Notes under the pieces: generated by a model
The model's input: only the letters and a program-made list of their open reading frames with translations
Told to the model about the DNA's origin: nothing
The model's database searches: none
Translations under genes and position numbers: made by a program
Source: Nocardioides lacusdianchii
Lineage (GTDB): Bacteria; Actinomycetota; Actinomycetes; Propionibacteriales; Nocardioidaceae
Assembly: GCF_020102855.1 (NCBI RefSeq)
Contig: NZ_JADHZD010000004.1
Location: forward strand, 310,001-374,000
DNA length: 64,000 bases
Direction of reading: 5' to 3'
Shown here: positions 1 to 9,291 of the stretch, piece by piece
How positions within the stretch are numbered: position 1 is the stretch's first letter
How the letters are laid out: each line of letters opens with the position of its first letter

Positions 1-75
1 CAGCTCGTCGCGCGCCACGGCGCCGACCGGCAGCTCCTCGAGGTCGCCGCGGCCGTGGAGGAGCTCCTCTCCTGA
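1..75 (+). CDS. C-terminal end of an amidase-signature-family protein (partial)
   Basis: Reading frame 1 is open from the first base to a TGA at 73-75, giving 24 residues that begin QLVARHGADRQLLEVAA. The pattern QLV-x(5)-D-x-LLxVAxxxE is what amidase-signature enzymes usually show at their extreme C-terminus, after the P-x-G-x-QLVG segment. The catalytic Lys-Ser-Ser core would lie upstream of the window, so the substrate cannot be judged. The family assignment rests only on this short tail. Confidence 0.5.
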   Translation, partial: QLVARHGADRQLLEVAAAVEELLS

Positions 76-169
76 TCCACGACCTGTGGACAGGGGTGTG
101 GACGAGAGTGCGTTCGCTGGGGATGACCCGGCCCTGGCTGTGCACGACGCGCCGGAACCCGAAGTATGT

Positions 170-462
170 GGGAAATAGGCGCCTCCGGCCCTTGTGGGGG
201 CCGGTCGCAGGGGCGTAGAACTCTCCCTACGCAGCCCCGCAAGGGGAGGCGGGACAGCTCCGGGAGGAGGGTCCGTACGACGAGCACCGGTTCGCCCGGG
301 GCCCGTCGCAGGCACCGGGTGATGCGGTGGCTGGGACCTGACGGCACGGAGTGGTCGACCGGGACATCACCACGACCGGTCACCCGATGACCAGGACGCT
401 TCGGCGGCCGGGGCATCAGGAGAAGGGCCCTTGGCGCTCATACCGCCGAGGGCCCTTCTTTC
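170..462 (+). ncRNA. candidate structured non-coding RNA ending in an intrinsic terminator
   Basis: The 493-base gap between the amidase tail and the next gene has no credible ORF but is rich in nested inverted repeats. CGCCTCC near 181 can close on GGAGGCG near 245. Inside that lie a CCGGCC/GGCCGG hairpin (about 186-206) and a GCGTAG/CTACGC hairpin flanked by GGGG/CCCC (about 212-240). The region ends in the terminator at 421-462. It does not show the conserved cores of RNase P RNA, SRP RNA or tmRNA. It could be an sRNA, a 6S/Ms1-like RNA, or a cis leader of the following gene. The 5' end is a guess; two TGTGGAC repeats lie at 85-91 and 97-103. Confidence 0.35.
421..462 (+). terminator. strong intrinsic terminator hairpin
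   Basis: A 16-base left arm (421-436) pairs with 444-459 across a 7-base loop. All positions pair, with one G-U wobble. A short T-rich tract (TTCTTTCC) overlaps and follows the right arm. It lies about 110 bases before the next start codon, so it ends transcription from upstream or acts as an attenuator. Confidence 0.75.
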
Positions 463-568
463 CGTTCCACGCGCGGGTTGCCCGGCGGTGGACGGAGCCT
501 CCTGCGGGTGATGACGTCCGGGCGCGGCCCGTCCTACGCTGCCCGCACCACTCCGGGGGGATCCAGCC

Positions 569-3500
569 GTGCGTGCAGCCGCCACATCCGCAGCAGTCCT
601 GCTCCTCGCCACGCTCGCGCCCGCAGCGGGCTCGGCCGGCCACGACCCGCAACGCGGCGACGCGGCCGGACCAGGGACGCGCACGGTGCTGGCAGTTGCC
701 CGGCCCGACGGGGACGTCGTACGACGTGGTGCGGGCGCCGGGCTGGTGCAGGCACAGGTCGGTGCCCCGGCCCTCAAGCCGGGCTTCCCGGTCGACGTGC
801 TGTTCACCGGTGGCAGCTACCAGTGCTGCGCCTCCGGGGTCCTCGTCGGGGACGTCGACGGCGACCCGGACCTCGAGATCCTCGCCAGCGGCATCGCGCG
901 GGGCACCACGACGGCAGTTGACCCGGACGGCAGCGTGCTCCCCGGCTGGCCCGTCGGCACGCGGTCGCACGAGTACCTCTCGATGGCCGAGCTCGACCCC
1001 GCGACGCCGGGCTTCGAGGTGGTGAGCAACAACGTCCACGACCGGATCACTGCCCGCGACGGCGCGGGACGCGCGTTGCCCGGCTGACCCCGGTCGAACT
1101 ACATCGGCGGATCCCACCCGGCGGCGGCGCTGGACCGCGACGGCGACGGCACCGACGACCTCGTGCTCAACCGCGACGACCACTACTACTGGACGCTCGA
1201 CGCGCAGGGCGACGTCGTCCGGGGCGGTGGGTGGCCGCTGCGCGGCCCCGGGGCGTTCCAGCGCCAGGCACAGTCCACGGTCGCCGATCTCGACGGGGAC
1301 GGCCGCCCGGAGGTGCTGGGCGGGGGACACTCCTACAGCGGCGAGGCCAACGCCGGCGCCTGGCACGCCGACGGCACGGCCGTCGAGGGCTGGCCGGTGC
1401 ACGTGGAGGGCTTCAGCGCGCGCGACCGCCTCTCCGTGGCCGACGTGGTCGGCGACAGCCGGCCCGAGGTGGTCGTCGAGGCCAGCGGGTCGATCGAGGT
1501 GCTCCGGGGTGACGGGAGCCGGGTGGCGCGCTGGGACGTCACGGGCCCCGCAGGTCAGCTCACCAGCACTCAGCACCCGGCGCTCGGCGACCTCGACGGG
1601 GACGGTGACTTCGAGGTCGTGGTGGGCTCTCCGCTCCTCGTCCACGCCTACCAGGGCGACGGGACCGAGCTCCCCGGGTGGCCGCGACCGATCCGCGAGC
1701 TCGAGCCGGGTGTCGTCCACGACACGTCGCCGGTGATCGGCGACCTCGACAACGACGGCCGCCAGGACGTGGTGGCCTCCGGATGGGCGTACGACACCGA
1801 CGGCAAGCGCTACCACTTCGTCTGGGCGTGGGACCGCACCGGCGCCGCGCTGCCGGGCTTCCCGCTCCGTCTCGACACCTCCACCGGCTGGACGCCGGCG
1901 ATCGCCGACCTCGACGGCAACGGTCGCTCGGACCTCGTCGTGGTCGGCCACCACCCCGACAACTTCGGCGGCTACTCGCCCGGGATCTTCGCCTTCGAGT
2001 ACCCCACGGGCAGTGCCGCACCCGCCGACTGGGGGCAGTACGCCGGTGGGCCGCGCCGTCAGGGCGTGCCCCGGCAGGCGCTGCTGCCCGCCGCGCGGAC
2101 CGGCGCCGCAGGCGATCCCGGTCCGTTCAGCCGGCTCGCGGACGCCTGGGCCGGCACGACCGGCAGCGACCCCCGCGACCTCGTCGTGCTCGGCGACCAG
2201 GTCGTCTACACCGCCCGCACGGAGCAGGCCGGGCGCGAGCTCTGGGTGAGCGACGGGACCGCCGGTGGCACGCGCCTGCTCGACGACGTACGCCCCGGGC
2301 AGGCGTCGTCGACGCCGCAGGAGCTGGAGGTGGCCGGGGGCCGGGTCTGGTTCACCGCCGACGACGGCGTGGCCGGACGCGAGCTGTGGTCCACCGACGG
2401 CACGACGGCGGGCACGCGGCTCGAGTCGGACATCGTGCCCGGAGCCGCGAGCTCGCGGCCGCAGGAGCTGACCTCCGTCGGATCGCGGCTCTTCTTCTCT
2501 GCGAGCACTGCGGCCGGCCGCGAGCTCTGGACCAGCGACCAGGCCGGGACCCGCCTCGCGGTCGACACCACCACCGCAGGCTACGGACTGCCGTTCGACA
2601 GCTCGCACGTGCGCTGGATCGCTGCGGCCGGCGACCGCGTCACCTGGCTGGCCCGCGACAGCGACGCCCCCGACGGACAGACCTTCGTCTCCCTCTTCGG
2701 CTCAGACGGCACGAAGGTCGGCACGCAGCGGCTCGTGCCCGCCGACCTGTCGGCTGGTGCTTCGGAGCTGCTCGTGCACGGTGGCGTGACCGAGGCTGGC
2801 GACGGACACAGCTGGTACCGCATCGACCAGCGGCTGGTCCGCACGGACGGCACGACCTCGGGCACCACCGCGCGCCAGTGGCCCGAGCACACCGACCTCC
2901 ACATGGGCGACCCCGCGCCGCGGGGTCCGGAGGCGCTGCTCGCCTCCAGCGTCGGCAGTCGCGGCCTCGAGCTCTCCCGGCAGGAAGCCACCCTCGTCAA
3001 GGACCTCGACGACGGCTCGCAGCAGACCCCCATCGGCTTCGTGACCGCCTCGGGCGCCCCGGCGGACATCCGCGCCTGGGGTGCGGGATGGTTCCTCAGC
3101 GCGCGGACCCTCGTCGCCGGTCGCGAGCCGTGGACGAGCGACGGGACGGCCGCGGGGACCCGGCAGGTCGCCGACCTCGCTCCCGGCCCCGCCGACAGCA
3201 ACCCGCGCCCGCTCGTCGACCTCGGCGACCGGATGCTGCTGCGCGCGACGACCGCCGGCGAGGGGGACGAGCCGTGGGTCCTCGCCCCGTCGGGCGCGGC
3301 CCAGCGCCTCGCGGACGTCGCTGCCGGGGCGGCGGGAAGCCGTGCGGGCGAGGCCGTGCTCCTCGGTGACCGGGTGGTGCTCGTCCTCGACGACAGCGCG
3401 TCCGGCCGGGAGCTCTGGGCGGTGCGGGTCGCGGACGTGCCGGTCCCCGCGACGACGACGCCCACCCCGACGCCGACCCCCACTCCGACGGAGACCCCCA

Positions 3501-3694
3501 CCCCGACCCCGACCCCGACGGAGACCCCTACCTCCGGGCCGTGCGCCTCGCCCCGGACCGTGCGCCGGCTGTCGGTCGGTCGCCACGTGATCCGCGTGCG
3601 TGCGACCAGCGCGGCGGGCGTGCGTGAGACCACGCCGGCGGTCGCCCGGTGGCGGGTCGTGCGGGCGGGTCCCCGCGTGCCGGCCTCCGGCTAG
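569..3694 (+). pseudogene. secreted FG-GAP/VCBS and ELWxxDGTxxGT-repeat protein, interrupted by an in-frame TGA
   Basis: A GTG start at 569 follows a GGGGGGAT ribosome-binding site. The N-terminus (MRAAATSAAVLLLATLAP...) is a signal peptide. FG-GAP/VCBS-like calcium-binding repeats of the DxDGDGxxEV type follow (DVDGDPDLE, DLDGDGRPE, DLDGDGDFE, DLDNDGRQD, DLDGNGRSD). The second half carries ELWVSDGTAGGT, ELWSTDGTTAGT and EPWTSDGTAAGT repeats, then a Thr-Pro linker and a partial Ig-like tail (VGRHVIRVRATSAAGVRE). The frame is broken only by TGA at 1085-1087 in the context LPG-stop-PRS. Sister repeats read LPGWP, so one TGG-to-TGA change explains it. An intact product would be about 1,040 residues and extracellular; its function is unknown. 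A sequencing error is possible. Confidence 0.75.
3451..3531 (+). repeat. Thr-Pro(-Glu) codon repeat, linker of the secreted protein
   Basis: Tandem CCSACSCC-type units encode an alternating TPTPTPTETPTP stretch. Such low-complexity linkers are typical of actinobacterial secreted proteins, where they separate a catalytic or repeat region from a terminal domain. Slippage here would change linker length. Confidence 0.8.
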
Positions 3695-3779
3695 CGGTGC
3701 AGAGATTGCCGATGAATCGCTCGTTCGTGAGCAATCCTTGCCGTGGCCCTCGCCACGTCCACCTCGGTTGAATCCTCCC

Positions 3780-5867
3780 ATGAGCAAACGGCGGATCAGG
3801 ATCGGCATCGACACCGGTGGCACGTTCACCGACGTGGTCGCCTTCGACGAGGACTCGGGCGAGCTGGTCACGACCAAGACCCCGAGCACCCCCGGCAACC
3901 CGGCGGACGGCTTCATCGCCGGCATCGAGAAGATCCTCGGGATCGTGGGTGCCGAGGGTGCCGACATCGCGGCGGTGTCGCACGGCACGACCGTGGCGAC
4001 CAACAAGCTCCTCGAGGGCAAGGTGGAGGCGCTCGGCTTCATCACCACCGAGGGCTACGAGTTCATGCTGGAGATCGCGCGCCAGTCGGTGCCCGACGGC
4101 TACGGCAACTCCTACTTCTGGGTCAAGCCCGACCGCATCGTGCCGGCCGACCGGGTCCGCACGATCGGTGGCCGCCTCGACTTCACCGGCGCCGAGGTGC
4201 GTCCCTTCGACGAGGAGTCCGCGGTCGCCGCGGCCCGGTGGTTCCGCGACCAGGGGATCACCACCCTCGGTGTCTGCCTGCTCCACGCGTACGCCAACGA
4301 CGAGCACGAGCTGCGCATGCGCGAGATCCTGCGCCGTGAGCACCCCGAGGCGGTCGTGTCGATCTCCAGCGAGGTGCTGCGCGAGTACCGCGAGTACGAG
4401 CGCGCGATGACCACGCTGGTCGACGCGGCCGTGAAGCCCAACGTCAGCCGCTACGTCACCAACATCTCCGAGCGTCTGGTCGGCTTCACCGGCAACGAGA
4501 TCCCGTTCTACGTCATGAAGTCCAACGGCGGCGTGCTCTCGGCCGACGAGGTCGTCCACCAGCCGATCACGACCGTGCTGTCCGGCCCGGCCGCCGGCGC
4601 CCTCGGCGCCGCGCTCATCGCCAAGGTCGCCGGCTTCCCGCGGATCCTCACCTGCGACGGCGGTGGCACCTCCACCGACGTCTCGGTCGTCCTCGACGGC
4701 GAGCCGACCCTGACCACCGAGGGCACGGTGGGTGCCTACCCGAGCAAGATCCCGATGATCGACGTCGTCACCGTCGGCGCGGGCGGCGGCTCCATCGCCT
4801 GGCTCTCGCCCGAGGGCACGCTCAAGGTCGGCCCCCACTCGGCCGGCGCCGACCCCGGCCCGCTCTGCTACGCCAAGGGCGGCACCAGCCCGACCATCAC
4901 CGACGCCCACGTCACCCTCGGCCGGATCCCTCCCCACCTGCTCGGTGGCGAGATCCCGCTGGACGTCGACGCCGCGCGCGCCGGCATCGCCGACCTCGCC
5001 GACCGCCTCGGCCTCGACTTCGAGCGTTGCGCCACCGGCATCCTTGAGATCTCCGCCTGGAACCAGGCCAACGCCCTGCGCCAGGTGAGCGTCAAGCGCG
5101 GCCTCGACGTGCGCGACTTCATGCTCACGACCTTCGGCGGCTCCGGCTCGCTGCTGGCCTGCCGCCTCGTCGACATCCTCGACCTCGCGGGCGTCGTGGT
5201 GCCGCCCAACCCGGGCAACGTGAGCGCATTCGGCCTACTGACCGTCGACGTGAAGAACGACTACGTCCAGACCCACGTCGCCAAGGAGTCCGCGCTCGAC
5301 CACGCGGCCGTCCAGACGGTCCTCGACACCCTCACCGACCGGGCCCGCGAGGCGCTCGCGAAGGAGGGCTTCACCGAGGACCAGCACCAGTTCCTCCGCA
5401 CCATCGACGTGCGCTACGTCGGCCAGGCCTACGAGGTGCGTGTCGCTGCACCCGAGGGCGTGATCGACGACGCGTACGTCGCCCAGGTGGCCGACACCTT
5501 CCACGCCGAGCACCGCCAGCTCTACGGCTACGACTTCCGCGGCGACGCCACCCAGCAGGTCGAGTGGGTCAACCTGCGCGTCACCGGCATCGGGCCGATC
5601 ACGCGTCCGGAGATCCCGACCCTCGACAAGGCCGACGGCACCGTCGAGGACCGCGCGGTGCGCGGACGACGCCCGGTGTGCTTCGACCCCGAGCAGGGCT
5701 ACGTCGACACCCCGGTCATCTGGCGCACCGACCTCGGCGCCGGCGACGCCTTCACCGGCCCCGCCATCGTGGAGGAGTTCGGCTCCACCATCCCCGTCCA
5801 CCCCGGCTTCGAGGTCGTGGTCGACGACTGGGCCAACCTCGTGATCCGGAAGGAGTCGGGCCGATGA
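3780..5867 (+). CDS. hyuA: hydantoinase A/5-oxoprolinase/acetone carboxylase beta-type subunit
   Basis: This is a 695-residue HyuA-family protein. The N-terminal nucleotide-binding motif GIDTGGTFTDVV is at about residues 8-19, followed by DSGELVTTKTPST and the conserved VSHGTTVATNKLLEG segment. The central part has TCDGGGTSTDVSVV and the GAGGGSIAW and PGPLCYAKGG motifs. Family members use ATP to open cyclic amides (hydantoin, 5-oxoproline) or to carboxylate ketones (acetone, acetophenone); the substrate cannot be read from sequence. Length is normal. ATG 3780 is chosen because homology begins there, although the frame is open further upstream. The stop overlaps the hyuB start (ATGA), so the two subunits are translationally coupled. 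No Shine-Dalgarno is obvious. Confidence 0.88.
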   Translation: MSKRRIRIGIDTGGTFTDVVAFDEDSGELVTTKTPSTPGNPADGFIAGIEKILGIVGAEGADIAAVSHGTTVATNKLLEGKVEALGFITTEGYEFMLEIARQSVPDGYGNSYFWVKPDRIVPADRVRTIGGRLDFTGAEVRPFDEESAVAAARWFRDQGITTLGVCLLHAYANDEHELRMREILRREHPEAVVSISSEVLREYREYERAMTTLVDAAVKPNVSRYVTNISERLVGFTGNEIPFYVMKSNGGVLSADEVVHQPITTVLSGPAAGALGAALIAKVAGFPRILTCDGGGTSTDVSVVLDGEPTLTTEGTVGAYPSKIPMIDVVTVGAGGGSIAWLSPEGTLKVGPHSAGADPGPLCYAKGGTSPTITDAHVTLGRIPPHLLGGEIPLDVDAARAGIADLADRLGLDFERCATGILEISAWNQANALRQVSVKRGLDVRDFMLTTFGGSGSLLACRLVDILDLAGVVVPPNPGNVSAFGLLTVDVKNDYVQTHVAKESALDHAAVQTVLDTLTDRAREALAKEGFTEDQHQFLRTIDVRYVGQAYEVRVAAPEGVIDDAYVAQVADTFHAEHRQLYGYDFRGDATQQVEWVNLRVTGIGPITRPEIPTLDKADGTVEDRAVRGRRPVCFDPEQGYVDTPVIWRTDLGAGDAFTGPAIVEEFGSTIPVHPGFEVVVDDWANLVIRKESGR

Positions 5868-7864
5868 GCACCGACGTCAGCACCCGCCCCGTGGACCCGG
5901 CCTACGTCACCGCGAAGCCGGTCAACCCGGCCGGCCTGCCCACGGCGTACGCCCACGGCGGGCGCCTCACGCCCGAGGGCTCGAGCGTGGACCCGATCCT
6001 CGTCGAGATCGTCCAGGGCACCCTGGCCAGCGTCGAGATGGAGGTCGAGACCGCCATCGGTCGCACCAGCCGCTCGCCGATGATCCGCGACGCCCACGAC
6101 TTCCGCGCCGGCATCCACGACCGCCAGCTGCGCAAGCTCACCGGCAGGTCCTACAGCGCGCTCGTGCACCCGATCGTGCGCGACTTCCCGCTGGAGGAGA
6201 TGCGCGAGGGCGACGTGTTCTTCCACAACGACGTCTACGAGTCCGAGGGCGGCATCGGCCACCTGCCCGACCTGTGCGTCACCGTGCCGGTCTTCCACGA
6301 GGGCGAGGTCGTCGCGTTCGTGCAGGCCTTCGGCCACCACGACGACATCGGCGGTGCGTGCCCCGGCTCGATGCCGAGCGGTGCGACGAGCGTCTACGAG
6401 GAGGGCCTCGCGGTCCCGCCGATCAAGCTGTGGGACGCAGGCGTGCCCAACAAGGCCGCGCTGCGGATCATGACGCGCAACTCGCGCATGCCCGACAGCC
6501 TGGCCGCCGACCTCGACGCCGAGTGCTCGGCCTGCCTGATGGGCGCCCGCCGCCTCAGCGAGCTGTTCGAGCGCTACGGCCGCGAGGCGATCGAGACGTC
6601 CTTCGACGCGATCCTCGACGCGACCACCGAGACCTACCGCCGCGAGATCCTGTCCAAGATCCCCGACGGCACCTACGTCTGGGAGGACTACGCCGAGCAC
6701 GACGGCGTCGACGAGCCGCAGCTGCACACGCAGCGGATCACCCTGACCAAGGTCAGCGACGCCCCGGCCGACCTCGAGAACGGCCGGCCCGCCGGACCGC
6801 GGCTGATCATCGACTTCACCGGCACCAGCGCGCAGGCCAAGGGCCCGATCAACCACTGCGGCGACTACGTCGGCGGCAACTTCCTCAAGAAGTGGCTCGC
6901 GCCGATCCTGCGCAACCTCGCCGACACCCCCGAGCGGATGGCCGAGCTCGACGTCAACGAGGGCATCGTGCCGCTGATCGAGATGCGCTTCCCCGAGAAG
7001 GGCACGCTGCTCACCCCCATCCACCCCGGCCCGACCAACGCCCGCACCTTCGTGATCCTGCGTCTGCTCGGCGTGCTCGCCGGCGTCGTGGCCAAGGCGG
7101 TGGACGGCAAGATGCCGGCCGACCAGGAGACGATCCGCTACACCGGCGTCTACGGCAAGGACCTCGAGGGCAACGACTACCTCATGCGCGAGGTGCTCGG
7201 CGGCGGCTCCGGCGGTCGCTACTACGCCGACGGCGAGGACACCATCCACGTGGTGCCCGACTCCCGCAACCTGCCGACCGAGTTCACCGAGTCGCGATTC
7301 CCGTTCATCGTCGAGCGCCTCGGCCTCGCGGTCGACTCCGGCGGTGCGGGGGAGTTCCGTGGGGGCCTGGGCTACGAGAAGCAGATCCGGATGCTCAAGG
7401 ACGCGCACTTCATGTCCATCGCCGACCGCTCGATCCTGGCCTGCTGGGGCGTGCGCGGCGGCAAGGCCGGTGCGCCCTTCCAGGTCGTCATCGACCCGGG
7501 TGGCCCCGAGGAGCGCGAGGTCGACGCCCTCGCCGACGCCGAGGTGATCCGTGCCGGCCAGGTCGTGCGGATCCGTACGACGGGTGGCGGCGGCTGGGGC
7601 GACCCGCTCGCCCGCGACCCCGAGCTCGTCGTGCGCGACGTGGTCTGGGGCAAGGTGTCGGCCGAGGCCGCGCTGCGCGACTACGGCGTCGTGCTCACCG
7701 GTTCTCGTGACGGCGGCGACCTCGGCTTCGACGCCGCGGCCACCGGGGCGGAGCGCGCGGGCCGCGCCTCGTGGAGCCGCGACGACGACGCGTTCTTCGA
7801 CCGCGGTCCGGGCTACGCCGAGCTGGCCGACGGCGCCCCCTTCGCCGAGGTCGACAGGATCTGA
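5864..7864 (+). CDS. hyuB: hydantoinase B/oxoprolinase/acetone carboxylase alpha-type subunit
   Basis: This 666-residue HyuB-family subunit partners HyuA. Visible signatures are DPILVEIVQGTLASVEMEVETAIGRTS near residue 45, NDVYESEGGIGHLPD near 125, AFGHHDDIGGACPGS near 155, the GTSAQAKGPINH segment, and a glycine-rich C-terminus (GGSGGRYYADGED, TTGGGGWGDP). The long N-terminal extension and the QAFGHHDDIGG metal-site region resemble acetone/acetophenone carboxylase subunits more than classic hydantoinases. It overlaps hyuA by 4 bases. No gene for a third, small acetone carboxylase subunit is seen nearby, which argues for a two-subunit enzyme. Confidence 0.87.
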   Translation: MSTDVSTRPVDPAYVTAKPVNPAGLPTAYAHGGRLTPEGSSVDPILVEIVQGTLASVEMEVETAIGRTSRSPMIRDAHDFRAGIHDRQLRKLTGRSYSALVHPIVRDFPLEEMREGDVFFHNDVYESEGGIGHLPDLCVTVPVFHEGEVVAFVQAFGHHDDIGGACPGSMPSGATSVYEEGLAVPPIKLWDAGVPNKAALRIMTRNSRMPDSLAADLDAECSACLMGARRLSELFERYGREAIETSFDAILDATTETYRREILSKIPDGTYVWEDYAEHDGVDEPQLHTQRITLTKVSDAPADLENGRPAGPRLIIDFTGTSAQAKGPINHCGDYVGGNFLKKWLAPILRNLADTPERMAELDVNEGIVPLIEMRFPEKGTLLTPIHPGPTNARTFVILRLLGVLAGVVAKAVDGKMPADQETIRYTGVYGKDLEGNDYLMREVLGGGSGGRYYADGEDTIHVVPDSRNLPTEFTESRFPFIVERLGLAVDSGGAGEFRGGLGYEKQIRMLKDAHFMSIADRSILACWGVRGGKAGAPFQVVIDPGGPEEREVDALADAEVIRAGQVVRIRTTGGGGWGDPLARDPELVVRDVVWGKVSAEAALRDYGVVLTGSRDGGDLGFDAAATGAERAGRASWSRDDDAFFDRGPGYAELADGAPFAEVDRI

Positions 7865-7869
7865 TCCTG

Positions 7870-8568
7870 ATGTCGGCGTCGGTGCAGCGCGTCGCGGTGC
7901 TCGGCGGCCACGGCAAGACCGGGCGTGCGGTCTGCGACGCACTTGCCGACCGTGACGTCGAGGCCGTCCCCCTGGGGCGTGCGGACTGGCCGGACCTCGC
8001 GGCAGCCGTGGACGGGTGCGGGGCGGCGTACGTCATCGCGCCCAACCTGCACCCCGACGAGCCGGCGTACGTCGCCTCCGCCCTGGCCGCCCTGACCGCC
8101 GCGGGCGTGGGGAGGGTCGGCTACCACTCGGTGGCCTCGCCCTACGTGCCCGCGATGCCGCACCACCTGGGCAAGGCCGCTTCCGAGGACCTGGTCCGCC
8201 GCAGCGGGCTGGAGTGGACGACCCTCCAGCCCGGTGCCTACCTCCAGAACCTCGACCTCACCGGTCCGGTCGACCTGCCCTACTCGCCCGACGTGCCGTT
8301 CGGCTTCCTCGACCTCGACGACCTCGGCCGGGCGGCCGCACTCGTGCTGACCGAGGACGGGCACGCCGGGGCGACGTACGAGCTCGCGACCCGCGTCGCG
8401 ACGGTCCGCGAGCTCGCGGAGGAGGCGGGCGTCGAGGTCCGACGGGTGCCCGACCCGGGGACGCACCCGTGGCTGTCGGCGATGTTCGCCTACTACGACG
8501 CCCACGGATTGCCGGTGGGGACGCGGGTGCTCGCGGCGCTGATCGGACACACGCCGGGCTCCTCCTGA
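7870..8568 (+). CDS. NmrA-like NAD(P)-binding protein
   Basis: A 232-residue protein starts 5 bases after hyuB, so it probably belongs to the same operon. The N-terminus VAVLGGHGKTGRAVCDAL is a Rossmann dinucleotide-binding motif of the NmrA/atypical short-chain dehydrogenase type. PGAYLQNLDL and FLDLDDLGRAAALVLTE are typical later segments of that family (compare PxxFMxNL and DIGxxAAxVL). No canonical YxxxK catalytic pair is obvious. It may be a redox sensor or a reductase acting on a product of HyuAB; that link is inferred from position only. Confidence 0.75.
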   Translation: MSASVQRVAVLGGHGKTGRAVCDALADRDVEAVPLGRADWPDLAAAVDGCGAAYVIAPNLHPDEPAYVASALAALTAAGVGRVGYHSVASPYVPAMPHHLGKAASEDLVRRSGLEWTTLQPGAYLQNLDLTGPVDLPYSPDVPFGFLDLDDLGRAAALVLTEDGHAGATYELATRVATVRELAEEAGVEVRRVPDPGTHPWLSAMFAYYDAHGLPVGTRVLAALIGHTPGSS

Positions 8569-8646
8569 CGTCAACGGGGAGGATCGCTCACGACATGTCA
8601 CGCGGACCTTCCCCAGCGGCTCGCCGACGGTGCGACACCGCCGCCG

Positions 8647-9291
8647 TCACGGCTCGATGAGGCCGGCCCGGATGGCGTAACGGGTGAGCTCCACCCGGTC
8701 GCGCATCCCCAGCTTGCCGAGGATGTTGGCGCGGTGGCCCTCGACGGTCTTGGGCGCAATGTGGAGCTCCCGGGCGATCTCGCGCGACGAGCGCCCCTCG
8801 GCGATCAGCTTGATCACCTGGTCCTCGCGGGCGGTCAGCACCGAGTTCGGCACCCGCTCGCCGCGGCGCAGCCGGTCGAGGTAGTCGCGCACCAGCGTGC
8901 TCTCCGCGCCCGGGTAGAGGAAGGTCTCGCCCCGCATTGCTGCCCGGCACGCGCCGACGAGGTCCTCGTCGGCCACGGACTTGAGGACGTAGCCGCTGGC
9001 GCCGGCCTTGAGGGCACCGAAGAAGTACTGCTCGTTGTCGTGCATCGACAGCATCAGGATCCGGGGCGGCTCGCGGCGCCGGGCGATCTCCGCCGCGGCT
9101 TGCAGCCCGGTCATGCGCGGCATCGCGATGTCGAGCACGACGAGGTCGACCTCGGTGTCGCGGACGCGCTCGACCGCCTTGACGCCGTCGGCCGCCTCAG
9201 CGACGACCGAGAGGTCCGTCTCCTGCTCGAGGATGAGGCGTACGCCGCGGCGCACCAGCGTGTGGTCGTCGGCGAGCAGGATCCGAATCAT
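8647..9291 (-). CDS. NarL/LuxR-family response regulator
   Basis: A 214-residue two-domain regulator. The receiver domain (about 1-120) has the acidic pair D8-D9, the phosphoacceptor D54 in LVVLDIAMP, the S/T switch in ILMLSMHD and K104 in YVLKSVADED. The C-terminal LuxR helix-turn-helix reads LTAREDQVIKLIAEGRSSREIARELHIAPKTVEGHRANILGKL. Its start overlaps the end of the upstream histidine kinase gene by 4 bases, so the two form one two-component operon. The target genes are unknown; the divergent antiporter operon is a plausible candidate. Confidence 0.92.
   Translation of the reverse strand: MIRILLADDHTLVRRGVRLILEQETDLSVVAEAADGVKAVERVRDTEVDLVVLDIAMPRMTGLQAAAEIARRREPPRILMLSMHDNEQYFFGALKAGASGYVLKSVADEDLVGACRAAMRGETFLYPGAESTLVRDYLDRLRRGERVPNSVLTAREDQVIKLIAEGRSSREIARELHIAPKTVEGHRANILGKLGMRDRVELTRYAIRAGLIEP

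Noticed and set aside
85..103. Two TGTGGAC repeats as possible DnaA boxes or a replication origin
   Set aside because: They do not match the DnaA box well, only two copies occur, and no dnaA, dnaN or AT-rich unwinding element is near.
1085..1087. TGA read as selenocysteine
   Set aside because: Tryptophan, not cysteine, is expected from sister repeats, the protein is not a known selenoprotein, and no SECIS-like element was apparent just downstream.
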